Positions 36,889 to 44,421 of a stretch of DNA of 64,000 nucleotides are shown here, in pieces. Within the stretch, counting starts at the first letter, position 1. Every line of letters begins with the position of its first letter. This DNA comes from UBA7328 sp965247965. Lineage in GTDB: Bacteria > Bacteroidota > Bacteroidia > Chitinophagales > Saprospiraceae. The DNA is taken from NCBI GenBank assembly GCA_965247965.1, contig OZ252053.1, positions 5,580,001 to 5,644,000 of the forward strand, in the 5' to 3' direction. Made by a program: the position numbers and the translations under genes. The notes under the pieces were generated by a model. That model was not told the DNA's origin. It saw only the letters and a list, made by a program, of their open reading frames with translations, and ran no database searches.

Positions 36889-37008
36889 AAGACTAACAAA
36901 TTAAATAAAGTGCTAATATAGGACTTGAGGTGGGAAGCGCGAAGCTGGAAGTTAGCCCTTCGTCCGGAGTTCTTCCATCTTGCTGCATTCAGCTTCCCGC
37001 TTTTATCT

Positions 37009-37016
37009 TAACTTTG
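37009..37016 (+). promoter_or_regulatory. Bacteroidota -7 element upstream of the E2 gene
   Basis: TAACTTTG matches the TAnnTTTG -7 consensus. It would give a transcript starting about 37023, 13 bases before the ATG at 37036. A -33 TTTG at the usual spacing is not obvious. Confidence 0.45.
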
Positions 37017-37035
37017 AATGTCTAATAAATATGCA

Positions 37036-38295
37036 ATGGCGGAAATAATACGAATGCCGCGACTTAGCGATACCATGGAGGAAGGAAACATAATCTCATG
37101 GTTGAAAAATGTAGGAGACCCCGTGGAAGTAGGGGATATCTTGGCAGAAGTAGAAACGGATAAGGCTACGATGGATTTGGAGAGTTTTAATGCGGGTACC
37201 TTGCTATATGTTGGTAAAGAATCTGGCCCTGTGCCTGTGGACGATGTAATAGCTATAATAGGTGAAAAAGATGAAGATATAGATGCTTTACTCAAGGATG
37301 CTCAGCGTAGTATGGATGCTGCAAAGGAAGCACCCGCCGAATCAAAACAAGAGGGAGAAAAGGCAAGTCTGCAGCAAGTTGTGAAAGCCTCCGAAGGGCC
37401 TCCGAATATAGTTGCTACTGCCGAATCTTCAAGGATCAAAGCATCGCCATTGGCAAAAAAAATGGCAGCAGAGATGTCCATATTACTTACATCTATAAAG
37501 GGTAGCGGTGAAGGCGGTAGAATCGTAAAAAGAGACGTGCTCGAAGCAAAATCCAACGGTGCACCATCCGGTAAACCAGTTACGCCAACAAGCATTCCAC
37601 AGCTGCCATCCGAAGTGGAATACGGTGACATCCCTCTATCACAAATGCGCAAAACGATCGCTAAACGACTAAGCCAAAGCAAATTTACTTCACCGCATTT
37701 CTACCTTACGGTAGAAGTTAATATGGACAAGAGTATAGAAATGCGCAAAGCGGCCAATGAAAAGAATGGCTTTAAAATTTCTTTTAACGACATAATTATC
37801 AAAGCTGCCGCGATAGCCCTCAAAAAACATCCGAACGTAAATGTTTCCTGGCACGAAACTCATTTCACCAGACACGAAGAAGTGAATATTGGTGTGGCCG
37901 TTGCCGTAGATGATGGCTTAATTGTACCGGTTGTAAGAAATGCGGATTGGAAACCGATGTCGGTGATCACTGCAGAGGTAAAGGATTTGGCGTCCAGGGC
38001 ACGGGATAGAAAATTAGGCCTTGATGAAATGCAGGGCAATACATTTACTATCTCGAATTTGGGCATGTTTGGCATCGAGGAATTCACCGCTATAATCAAT
38101 CCACCCGATGCGTGCATATTGGCTGTAAGTAGTATTGTGCAAAAACCAATAGTGATCAATGGCGAAATAGAGGTGGGCAGCATGATGAAGTTGACCTTGT
38201 CTTGCGACCATAGGATTGTGGATGGGGCTACGGGAGCACAGTTTTTGAATACAGTAAAAGCTCATTTGGAGAATCCGCTGCAGATGTTGATCTAA
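37036..38295 (+). CDS. Pyruvate dehydrogenase E2, dihydrolipoyl acetyltransferase
   Basis: 419 residues from ATG 37036; an ATG at 37018 would add six residues but sits inside the promoter region. A lipoyl domain (LSDTMEEGNIISWLKNVGDPV, lipoyl Lys K43 in ETDKATMD) is followed by an alanine/proline-rich linker, the E1/E3-binding domain (IKASPLAKKMAAEM and GSGEGGRIVKRDV), and the catalytic domain ending SCDHRIVDGATGAQFL. It forms the core of the complex that turns pyruvate into acetyl-CoA. E1 and E3 genes are not in the window. Confidence 0.93.
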   Translation: MAEIIRMPRLSDTMEEGNIISWLKNVGDPVEVGDILAEVETDKATMDLESFNAGTLLYVGKESGPVPVDDVIAIIGEKDEDIDALLKDAQRSMDAAKEAPAESKQEGEKASLQQVVKASEGPPNIVATAESSRIKASPLAKKMAAEMSILLTSIKGSGEGGRIVKRDVLEAKSNGAPSGKPVTPTSIPQLPSEVEYGDIPLSQMRKTIAKRLSQSKFTSPHFYLTVEVNMDKSIEMRKAANEKNGFKISFNDIIIKAAAIALKKHPNVNVSWHETHFTRHEEVNIGVAVAVDDGLIVPVVRNADWKPMSVITAEVKDLASRARDRKLGLDEMQGNTFTISNLGMFGIEEFTAIINPPDACILAVSSIVQKPIVINGEIEVGSMMKLTLSCDHRIVDGATGAQFLNTVKAHLENPLQMLI

Positions 38296-38464
38296 TGGCG
38301 TGGCAAATTTATTTACTACAGATTGCAAACTATAGTTCACAAAGTTTTATAATGCCTTGGTAATCAATTTTAGTCGGAAGCTCCGCTAACAACACTAAGA
38401 GTTGATTCACGGAATTAGCCTCTAAGTATTACGCAATAGAACCAAATAAATTTGGTTCGCCATT

Positions 38465-38497
38465 AAAAAAAAGAGCAACCCACCAGGAATTGCTCCT
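38465..38497 (-). terminator. Intrinsic terminator for the OmpA-type gene
   Basis: GAGCAA and TTGCTC pair across a short loop at 38473-38495, next to eight A on the plus strand (38465-38472) that give a U-run on the minus-strand transcript. It sits about 30 bases after the OmpA-type stop. Confidence 0.7.
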
Positions 38498-38523
38498 CAA
38501 ATCATTTCCAATCTAAACTTCTA

Positions 38524-40452
38524 CTAGTACTTGGAATTTTTATTTCCGCTATACTTTGATCCGGGTCTTGATGAACCACTGGTTCCCGCACCTGCATTGG
38601 GGCCATCAGGCGCGGTCATATTGAAGTCAGTAGGAGTACATACTCTGAATTCTACGCGCCTGTTCATGTATTGCATGATCTCCTCTTCGCGAGAGGTGAA
38701 ATGATGATCGGGTAGATTCGGAATGAGCGGACTTTCTTCTCCGCCGTACATGAGCATGAGCCTTGATCTTTCGATACCGTAGTTGAGCACTATATAGTCC
38801 GCGACTTCTTTGGCTCTTTTGTAGGAAAGCACCCTATTGTAATCATTTGTATTTCTGGAATCAGTATGACCGTGAACGGTTACACAGAGCTCAGGACATT
38901 TCTTCATGACAGTGGCTACATGGTGGATAGAGCTAAAGGCATCAGGCTTTATTCTGTATTTATCCAGATCAAAATGAACCATTGGCAAGAACCAATTGCC
39001 ACATCCTGAGGTAATAAATGTAGTGCCTTCGGTAAGTGTTCCGCCAGTTGTACCATAGACGACGCGGCCATCCGGAAGAGTAGTAGAAGAAAGAGCCTGG
39101 TTATGACATCCCTCACAGGTAGATTCTATAATTCTGACCACGTCAGCTTCGGTGAGTACATTGGAATCTGTGATTATCGCTTTGCCATCTTCCGTTATGT
39201 TGTAACCAGGAGGTGAGAAGGGCTCGATGTCCTTACAATCCGGGATACCGTCGCCATCGCTATCGAGCAATACACCCCGGGTATCTACGAGGCATCCTTC
39301 ATCGGAATTTATTTCCTGGTCGAGCATGTCGATGACACCATCGTTATCCGTGTCGGTTAAGTCAATTTGGCCTCTCGCCTTCATTTCTGCTACATCACCG
39401 TATAGGGTTGCAAGAGGATTGAGCCAATAAAGCGGTTCGGTACGCTTGGCTACATTTCCTACGTTTATACCTAGCCGAAGATTGGTGTAATGGCCTACGT
39501 CCACATTATTGGTTTGATCGGAAGCCGTCCTGAATTTTATGCCGTCGAGGTAATCGTTATCCGAAAGCATCATTTGATGTTCCAGGCCGATATTTAATCT
39601 TTTAGAAAGCTTTCGCGAAAGCCCTGCAGATGCTATGAATACCGCATGGATATTAGTTTCATCGCCCAATCTGAATATGCCCGCTTTCTTGAACCCTTCT
39701 GTTTCATAATCTCCGTCGTAGATATCTTCCAGGTTGTTTTTGATATCGCTTCGACCCGACCGGGTGTTGAAGGTTTGAGGAGTGAATCCACTTCTCTGCA
39801 CAAGGTTTTGATAGGGTTGATTATTAGGCCCGAGCAAATCCAGTTTAGCTTTGTGATTATCGAGCCCGGCACCTACGCCCAGATAGGAGTTCCACTTGTT
39901 TCGCTCTTTATGAAAGAGAATATTGCTGACATTAAATATGCATTCGAACGCTCCGTAGACGTATCGCGTCTTATGTGATGGAAACCAAAATCGATCTTCA
40001 GCCACGTTGGTATTATAGTCATCAAACGTTGGTTCCACCAATCCACCACCAGATCTTTTGTGCTTCCAAGGCTGAGGTTCAAGGCCTTTGGCTTGACCAT
40101 AGAAAAAATCGAAACGAAATGAGACTATATAGTTGATCGCTTTTCTAAAGTGTATGCCTGTGCCGAATCCACCAAGAATTTTACGATCTACATCACCGTC
40201 AATAAAAAAGTGGCCATAGTGCAATCCAAATTCCCACATATCTTTCGGTCTGGCAGGAAATTTTGCTTGCCCTAATCTCCATTGCCTGGTCTGATCGGCG
40301 TTGACAGTCATTTCATCCGTTATAGTCGGAGTGATCCACGTGTCATTTTGGTTGTCCAATTCGCCCTCAGCATTAGCGCGGTCCTCCTGAGCCTGAGGAG
40401 CTACCAACAGGAATAGAAATGCCAGTGATAGTAGAAACTTAGTGTTAATCAT
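38524..40452 (-). CDS. OmpA-family outer-membrane protein with thrombospondin-type repeats and a CxxCH motif
   Basis: 642 residues. A signal peptide (KFLLSLAFLFLLVAPQAQ) leads into an N-terminal beta-barrel (strands such as GWEFGLHYGHFFIDGDV and NSYLGVGAGLDNHKA). Around residues 365-420 are Ca-binding thrombospondin type-3 repeats (DTDNDGVIDMLDQ, DSDGDGIPDCKD). C446-E-G-C-H450 forms a CxxCH motif. The C-terminal OmpA domain includes VHGHTDSRNTNDYNRVLSYKRAKEVADYI, which binds peptidoglycan. It anchors the outer membrane to the wall; in T9SS organisms some OmpA proteins help the secretion complex, but that link is not shown here. An insertion element lies 92 bases upstream of the start. Confidence 0.85.
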   Translation of the reverse strand: MINTKFLLSLAFLFLLVAPQAQEDRANAEGELDNQNDTWITPTITDEMTVNADQTRQWRLGQAKFPARPKDMWEFGLHYGHFFIDGDVDRKILGGFGTGIHFRKAINYIVSFRFDFFYGQAKGLEPQPWKHKRSGGGLVEPTFDDYNTNVAEDRFWFPSHKTRYVYGAFECIFNVSNILFHKERNKWNSYLGVGAGLDNHKAKLDLLGPNNQPYQNLVQRSGFTPQTFNTRSGRSDIKNNLEDIYDGDYETEGFKKAGIFRLGDETNIHAVFIASAGLSRKLSKRLNIGLEHQMMLSDNDYLDGIKFRTASDQTNNVDVGHYTNLRLGINVGNVAKRTEPLYWLNPLATLYGDVAEMKARGQIDLTDTDNDGVIDMLDQEINSDEGCLVDTRGVLLDSDGDGIPDCKDIEPFSPPGYNITEDGKAIITDSNVLTEADVVRIIESTCEGCHNQALSSTTLPDGRVVYGTTGGTLTEGTTFITSGCGNWFLPMVHFDLDKYRIKPDAFSSIHHVATVMKKCPELCVTVHGHTDSRNTNDYNRVLSYKRAKEVADYIVLNYGIERSRLMLMYGGEESPLIPNLPDHHFTSREEEIMQYMNRRVEFRVCTPTDFNMTAPDGPNAGAGTSGSSRPGSKYSGNKNSKY

Positions 40453-40535
40453 AACTGATTATTTACAACAAATAGCTCGAATCTGTGGGCTCTAGTATCT
40501 CGCCGCATGTGGCGAATTCAGAAGTTGGATGGTAA

Positions 40536-40543
40536 AAAATAAT
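40536..40543. repeat. Left target-site duplication
   Basis: AAAATAAT directly before the left terminal repeat; the same eight bases follow the right terminal repeat at 41824-41831. Confidence 0.85.
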
Positions 40544-40571
40544 GGGTGCATTTCATTTTGTCCCGTCTAGG
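40544..40571. repeat. Left terminal inverted repeat
   Basis: GGGTGCATTTCA then TTTTGTCCCGTCTAGG. It pairs with 41795-41823 with a few mismatches. The transposase stop lies within it. Confidence 0.85.
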
Positions 40572-41541
40572 CGGCGCGTCTTAACCTGTCAGTTACCATA
40601 TCCCAATGGCCACTTTTATTGATTACTCTGAGATTGATCATATTTTGAATTCCCTTGGCAGACCATCTTTGACCTGACAGTTTCATCCTTTTTTGCAATA
40701 CGTTGCGGTGCGCTGCTTCTATGGCTCCAGAACCTATTAACATTCCCTTTTCTATGTATGAAGGGTAATCCATTCTTGTCTTGTTCCTTTCTAAATAGAC
40801 CATCAATTTCCTCTTTTCCTCTTTTTTTAATTTCGTGTTACAATTCAATTCATCGATCCGTTCTATAAGGCTATCATAACCCTTTTCTTTTAATAGTGAA
40901 GCTGTCTGTGAAATCCATTCTTTTCTTACTTTTTTATTTTTCATACACACATTTGCGTATTTGCTCACATTTTCAACGGCGTGGTAAAAATCTAGTACTT
41001 GGGTTGCATCAGGATATTCTGCTGTAATCCATTTTTCTATCCATACAGCTCCGTCATTCACAAAAACCATCCGGTCTTTTAATCCTGAATATTCATCTAA
41101 TAACACTGAAACTTTTGTCTCAAATTCTTCATGATCACCCAAATGACCTACATATTCACTATTCCTAATCCACTGTCTATCAGCACTTTGAGGTAGAATT
41201 GAGCTTTGTTTGAATACCCTTCCCAATTTTACCTCTTTCCATCCCGGTCCTCTTGTCAATAAATGAGAACCATCCACCTGACAATAAACTCTATCCTCTT
41301 TTTTCACATCTTCTATGTTGTACCGATCTTGGTCATCTATCCATTCTCCTACTTGTTCTCCCATTGTATCAGTTAAACGGTAAATTGCCGTATCATTCGT
41401 TTTTACCTCTAATAATTTATTCGCAATTTCTTCCCCATTCTCGTAACAACTAAACTGGCCTATGAATATCAACTTGCCTTGTAAATAAGGGCTTACTTTT
41501 GCAGACTCGATTTGTTCGCTGTACTTGTTGGACTTATTCAA
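40567..41541 (-). CDS. ISKra4-family transposase, catalytic ORF B
   Basis: 324 residues. The first Asp lies in CQVDGSHLLTRGPGWKEVKLGR, the second in VFVNDGAVWIEKW with DFYHAVENV, and the Glu in IGSGAIEAAHRNVLQKRMK, a DDE arrangement of ISKra4-type transposases. The TTG at 41541 overlapping the ORF A stop is only a nominal start; the same frame reads upstream as RCIKTGYGKIEL, so the natural product is an ORF A-B fusion made by frameshifting. Confidence 0.8.
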   Translation of the reverse strand: MNKSNKYSEQIESAKVSPYLQGKLIFIGQFSCYENGEEIANKLLEVKTNDTAIYRLTDTMGEQVGEWIDDQDRYNIEDVKKEDRVYCQVDGSHLLTRGPGWKEVKLGRVFKQSSILPQSADRQWIRNSEYVGHLGDHEEFETKVSVLLDEYSGLKDRMVFVNDGAVWIEKWITAEYPDATQVLDFYHAVENVSKYANVCMKNKKVRKEWISQTASLLKEKGYDSLIERIDELNCNTKLKKEEKRKLMVYLERNKTRMDYPSYIEKGMLIGSGAIEAAHRNVLQKRMKLSGQRWSAKGIQNMINLRVINKSGHWDMVTDRLRRAA

Positions 41542-41750
41542 TTCAATTTTACCGTAACCTGTCTTGATGCATCTTTTTTTTTACGATTTTCAACAGCCTC
41601 GCCCAATGAACTCTCTAGCAATTCTCTGCCAAAATCTTTTAACAGGTAGGTAAAACTTTCTTCATAGTCGTAAAAACTTTCAATGTCCTGTAGGTTCTTT
41701 ACATCACTCATCAGTTGGTCAAATCTTTTCTGTAATTTAACCACGTTCAT
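41538..41750 (-). CDS. ISKra4-family transposase, ORF A
   Basis: 70 residues (MNVVKLQKRFDQLMSDVKNL) ending AVENRKKKDASRQVTVKLN. It supplies the N-terminus of the transposase. At the run of nine A (41574-41582 on the plus strand as T) a -1 slip would carry ribosomes into ORF B and give KKKRCIKTGYGK. Confidence 0.75.
   Translation of the reverse strand: MNVVKLQKRFDQLMSDVKNLQDIESFYDYEESFTYLLKDFGRELLESSLGEAVENRKKKDASRQVTVKLN
41573..41582 (-). promoter_or_regulatory. Slippery A-run for -1 frameshifting
   Basis: On the minus strand the bases read nine A followed by G, which contains the heptamer A-AAA-AAG. This is a standard -1 frameshift site of insertion sequences. It lies exactly at the ORF A/ORF B junction. 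Confidence 0.75.
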
Positions 41751-41794
41751 GACTTTTAATTTTTGGTTGATATATCTAATTTAACACATATTTT

Positions 41795-41823
41795 CCTATA
41801 TCGGGACATTTTGAAATGCACCC
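41795..41823. repeat. Right terminal inverted repeat
   Basis: CCTATATCGGGACATTTTGA followed by AATGCACCC. Its reverse complement starts GGGTGCATTTCA like the left end. It is followed by the duplicated AAAATAAT. Confidence 0.85.
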
Positions 41824-41904
41824 AAAATAATATATATAAGTTCAAAAGTATAAAAGGTTTATATATTATAATAATTTTTAATCTAAAATAAAACATCTTC
41901 GAAC

Positions 41905-41926
41905 ATATTACATATATTTGTAATAT
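41905..41926 (+). promoter_or_regulatory. Palindrome overlapping a -7 element
   Basis: ATATTACA and TGTAATAT pair perfectly across TATATT, and the centre contains TATATTTG (41913-41920), a match to the TAnnTTTG -7 consensus. It lies about 30 bases upstream of the ATG at 41957. The arrangement suits an operator over the promoter of the arginase-like gene. Confidence 0.5.
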
Positions 41927-41956
41927 GACTTATTGCTACAAAGAAATTTTACTGAG

Positions 41957-42847
41957 ATGAGTGTCAAAATATCAGATAAATATCAACTTCCGCAAGGATT
42001 GCAAGGGACTTACGGAGCACTCGGGCCGGAAGACGGAAGGAAGATTTTCAGTTTGGCCCATTCAGAAGGTGATTTTCCAATTTTTGGTAATGATTTGAAA
42101 GATGAGTGTAGAATTCACCTGATAGGCCCTGAAGATGTGGAGGAGTTATATTACTTGCTTTCAGGCTATGCAAGCGCCCTGGAAATATCAATTCTTGACA
42201 ATGGAAGTACCGGAGCTCTTCAGTGTTTTATCAGAGATAACGAGCTGAACATCAGATTGTTAGGCGCGCAGAGCCATTGCATGATCTCCGAACTCGCCAA
42301 TATCCCCGAAGAGAAGATCACACGTCTTAAAGACATCCGAAGTAGACCCGATTCTAGCGAAATCATTTGGCGTACCACCGAGCTTGCTGTAATAAATCTT
42401 AACGTCATAAGACGTGGAGATCAGGTGGGTAACCTATCTGCGCAGACTACCGGTTTGACAATAGAGGAGGCATGCCTTAATGCCAAATTCATCGGTGCAT
42501 CAGATCTGATAAAAGACATTTTTATAGCTGGAGCTGACTACTCAAGTGACCCATTCGAGATGATTAAAAGCAATGTAACCAACATTCGATGGTATATAGA
42601 AGAAGGATTAAATATGCGAAACATCGAGCCACCCATTGAGAGCGAAGAAAACTTGCACTTCTCTTTAACTCCGGAAGGCTACAAAATAGACCTGTTATTT
42701 GTCAAAAGCAGCCAGTCCGGGAGATGGTGGGTCAAGGTACCTATGGAGGACAAAGGAATCTACATGGCTTGCAGCAAACACGATTACGATCAAGCTTGCC
42801 AAAATAAGCTCACTGCTCGTATAATGAAGGCATTCGGAATAGCATGA
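41957..42847 (+). CDS. Arginase/formimidoylglutamase-like protein lacking the metal-binding motifs
   Basis: 296 residues from ATG 41957 (MSVKISDKYQLPQGL). The second half matches the C-terminal part of Bacteroidota arginase-family/formimidoylglutamase proteins as I recall them: RTTELAVINLNVIRRGDQ, LTIEEACLNAKFIGASD, SGRWWVKVPM and the ending CSKHDYDQACQNKL. The first half does not show the usual GGxH, DAHxD or SxDxD metal ligands. If so it cannot hydrolyse guanidino compounds and may have a structural role. It is convergent with murF and next to the gldJ/porU T9SS locus. Family assignment is from memory and moderate. Confidence 0.5.
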   Translation: MSVKISDKYQLPQGLQGTYGALGPEDGRKIFSLAHSEGDFPIFGNDLKDECRIHLIGPEDVEELYYLLSGYASALEISILDNGSTGALQCFIRDNELNIRLLGAQSHCMISELANIPEEKITRLKDIRSRPDSSEIIWRTTELAVINLNVIRRGDQVGNLSAQTTGLTIEEACLNAKFIGASDLIKDIFIAGADYSSDPFEMIKSNVTNIRWYIEEGLNMRNIEPPIESEENLHFSLTPEGYKIDLLFVKSSQSGRWWVKVPMEDKGIYMACSKHDYDQACQNKLTARIMKAFGIA

Positions 42848-42930
42848 TGTGTATTTTCATTTTTGGTTTGACTCATTTTTCGATATTTACAAGTAAAGCG
42901 CTGAAGCACCATGTCTTAGGTGCCACAACT

Positions 42931-44238
42931 TTATAAAAAAGGAATAAGCTTTTCCAAATAAATACCTCTTGACCCTTTAATCAGGATAGTGAAATTCGAA
43001 ATCTTTTGCTTTTTAATAAAGGTTATACATTCCTCTACATCCTTGAAAATCAATTGGTTAGGAGCAGCGACTCTCTGAAATTCGGTACCAATATAATAGG
43101 CCTGAATGCGTGACAAGGACTCGACATAATTCGCAATCTTTTTGTGCTCCATTTCACTCGAAGCTCCCAATTCCAGCATGTCCCCAATAAAAGCCATTTT
43201 CCGCGAGCTCCCAATTTCAGAAAATTCTTTTAGTGCGCGTTCCAGGCTTGACGGGTTAGCGTTATAGGCATCGAGGATGATTATATTTTTGGTGGTTTTT
43301 CGTAGTTCCGAGCGCATATTTGATGGCTTATATTCTTCTATCGCTTGTCTGATGATGCCCATCGGGACAGAAAAATATTCGGCAATCGTAATGGCCGCTG
43401 CAATATTTTCAAGGTTGTACATACCAAACAATTTGGTTTGGATACGAACTGTTTCATTATTTCTTTCCAGATCGAAGCTCAGTGCAGCGGAGTTTTTGAT
43501 CGCTTTGATATGAGAATACAAAGTTCGGGTTTTGGAGAAAGAGATTGCCCTTTCGGAAGGCAGAGTCGAAAGGAATGCATCGCTTTGATTTTGGAAAAAT
43601 ATTCCGTCTCGGCTTGCCACACTTTGAAAAAGGGCTGATTTTTCTCTGAAAACACCTTCCTTATCTACAAGTTTTTCCAGGTGCGTTTTGCCAATGTTGA
43701 TAATAAGTCCGTATGCCGGCACTACAATACCGCAGAGTTCTTCGATATCTCCTGGCTGACTAGATCCCATTTCAATAATGGCAAATTTCGCAGAGGAGGG
43801 AATGCTTAGCAAGGTTAGCGGTACTCCGATATGGTTGTTGAGATTTCCCTCTGTTGCATAGGATCCGATCTCATATGCTTTTAAAATCGCACAAAGCAAC
43901 TCTTTGGTTGTGGTCTTGCCGTTGGAACCGGTCAGTCCGATTATTTTCGCGTTTAGCTGGTTTCGGTGATAGTGGGCTAATTTTTGAAGAGTGTCCAGAA
44001 CATTCCGCACAAATATCACCCGTTCATCTCCTTTTAACGAGGTTTGTTCTTCATCGAGGACGACATAGCTAGCTCCTTTTTCCAAAGCAGTTGAAGCATA
44101 GTCATTACCGTTGTGATTGGGGCCTTTCAGAGCGAAGTATAGATTGCCGGGTTTAAGGGTGCGGGTGTCCTTGGAGACGCCAGTGGAGTTTTGGTAGAGT
44201 GTGTAGAGCGATTCGATGTCAGGGTTTTGTTTTTTCAA
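42931..44238 (-). CDS. murF: UDP-N-acetylmuramoyl-tripeptide--D-alanyl-D-alanine ligase
   Basis: 435 residues starting with TTG 44238. The ATP-binding P-loop is IIGLTGSNGKTTTKEL near residue 100; the Mur-ligase central domain has AIIEMGSSQPGDIEEL and the DxxHxxx-type NIGKTHLEKL; the C-terminal domain has ILDAYNANPSSLERALKEF. MurF adds D-Ala-D-Ala to the UDP-MurNAc-tripeptide in the cytoplasm. Its place beside gldJ matches the gldJ-murF neighbourhood I know from gliding Bacteroidota. No ATG is in frame near the start. Confidence 0.93.
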   Translation of the reverse strand: MKKQNPDIESLYTLYQNSTGVSKDTRTLKPGNLYFALKGPNHNGNDYASTALEKGASYVVLDEEQTSLKGDERVIFVRNVLDTLQKLAHYHRNQLNAKIIGLTGSNGKTTTKELLCAILKAYEIGSYATEGNLNNHIGVPLTLLSIPSSAKFAIIEMGSSQPGDIEELCGIVVPAYGLIINIGKTHLEKLVDKEGVFREKSALFQSVASRDGIFFQNQSDAFLSTLPSERAISFSKTRTLYSHIKAIKNSAALSFDLERNNETVRIQTKLFGMYNLENIAAAITIAEYFSVPMGIIRQAIEEYKPSNMRSELRKTTKNIIILDAYNANPSSLERALKEFSEIGSSRKMAFIGDMLELGASSEMEHKKIANYVESLSRIQAYYIGTEFQRVAAPNQLIFKDVEECITFIKKQKISNFTILIKGSRGIYLEKLIPFL

Positions 44239-44279
44239 AATTATTGAATGTTTTTTATATTCCTCGGCTTACAACTCAC

Positions 44280-44355
44280 CCCAAGCCTCGTTCCTCGGCT
44301 TTCCCCCTCCCTGCCTCTTCGGCAGAGAGGTTTTTGAAGAGAGGGGCCCTGGATG
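44280..44355. repeat. GC-rich hairpin-prone stretch between murF and gldJ
   Basis: Two GC-rich pieces, CCTCGGCTTTCCCCC and CTGCCTCTTCGGCAGAGAGG, can form hairpins. It resembles the leader-like repeat found in other Bacteroidota intergenic gaps; function unknown. Confidence 0.35.
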
Positions 44356-44359
44356 AGAT

Positions 44360-44395
44360 AAAAAAAATCCCCATTCCAAAAAAGGAATGAGGATT
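44360..44395 (-). terminator. Intrinsic terminator after gldJ
   Basis: AATCCCCATTCC and GGAATGAGGATT pair with one mismatch around a 6-base loop (44366-44395), next to a run of A (44360-44367) that gives a U-tract on the minus-strand message. It lies just beyond the gldJ stop. Confidence 0.8.
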
Positions 44396-44421
44396 CTTAA
44401 TCTTTCTTCTGTTTGTGATAT

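Larger units (their letters stand above)
40544..41823 (-). mobile_element. Intact ISKra4-like insertion sequence
   Basis: 1,280 bases bounded by imperfect 28/29-bp inverted repeats that begin GGGTGCATTTCA and flanked by an 8-bp direct repeat AAAATAAT on both sides (target duplication). It encodes a two-ORF transposase in which the second ORF is reached by a -1 frameshift. The duplication and intact ends suggest recent insertion. It sits in the space upstream of the OmpA-type gene. Confidence 0.9.
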
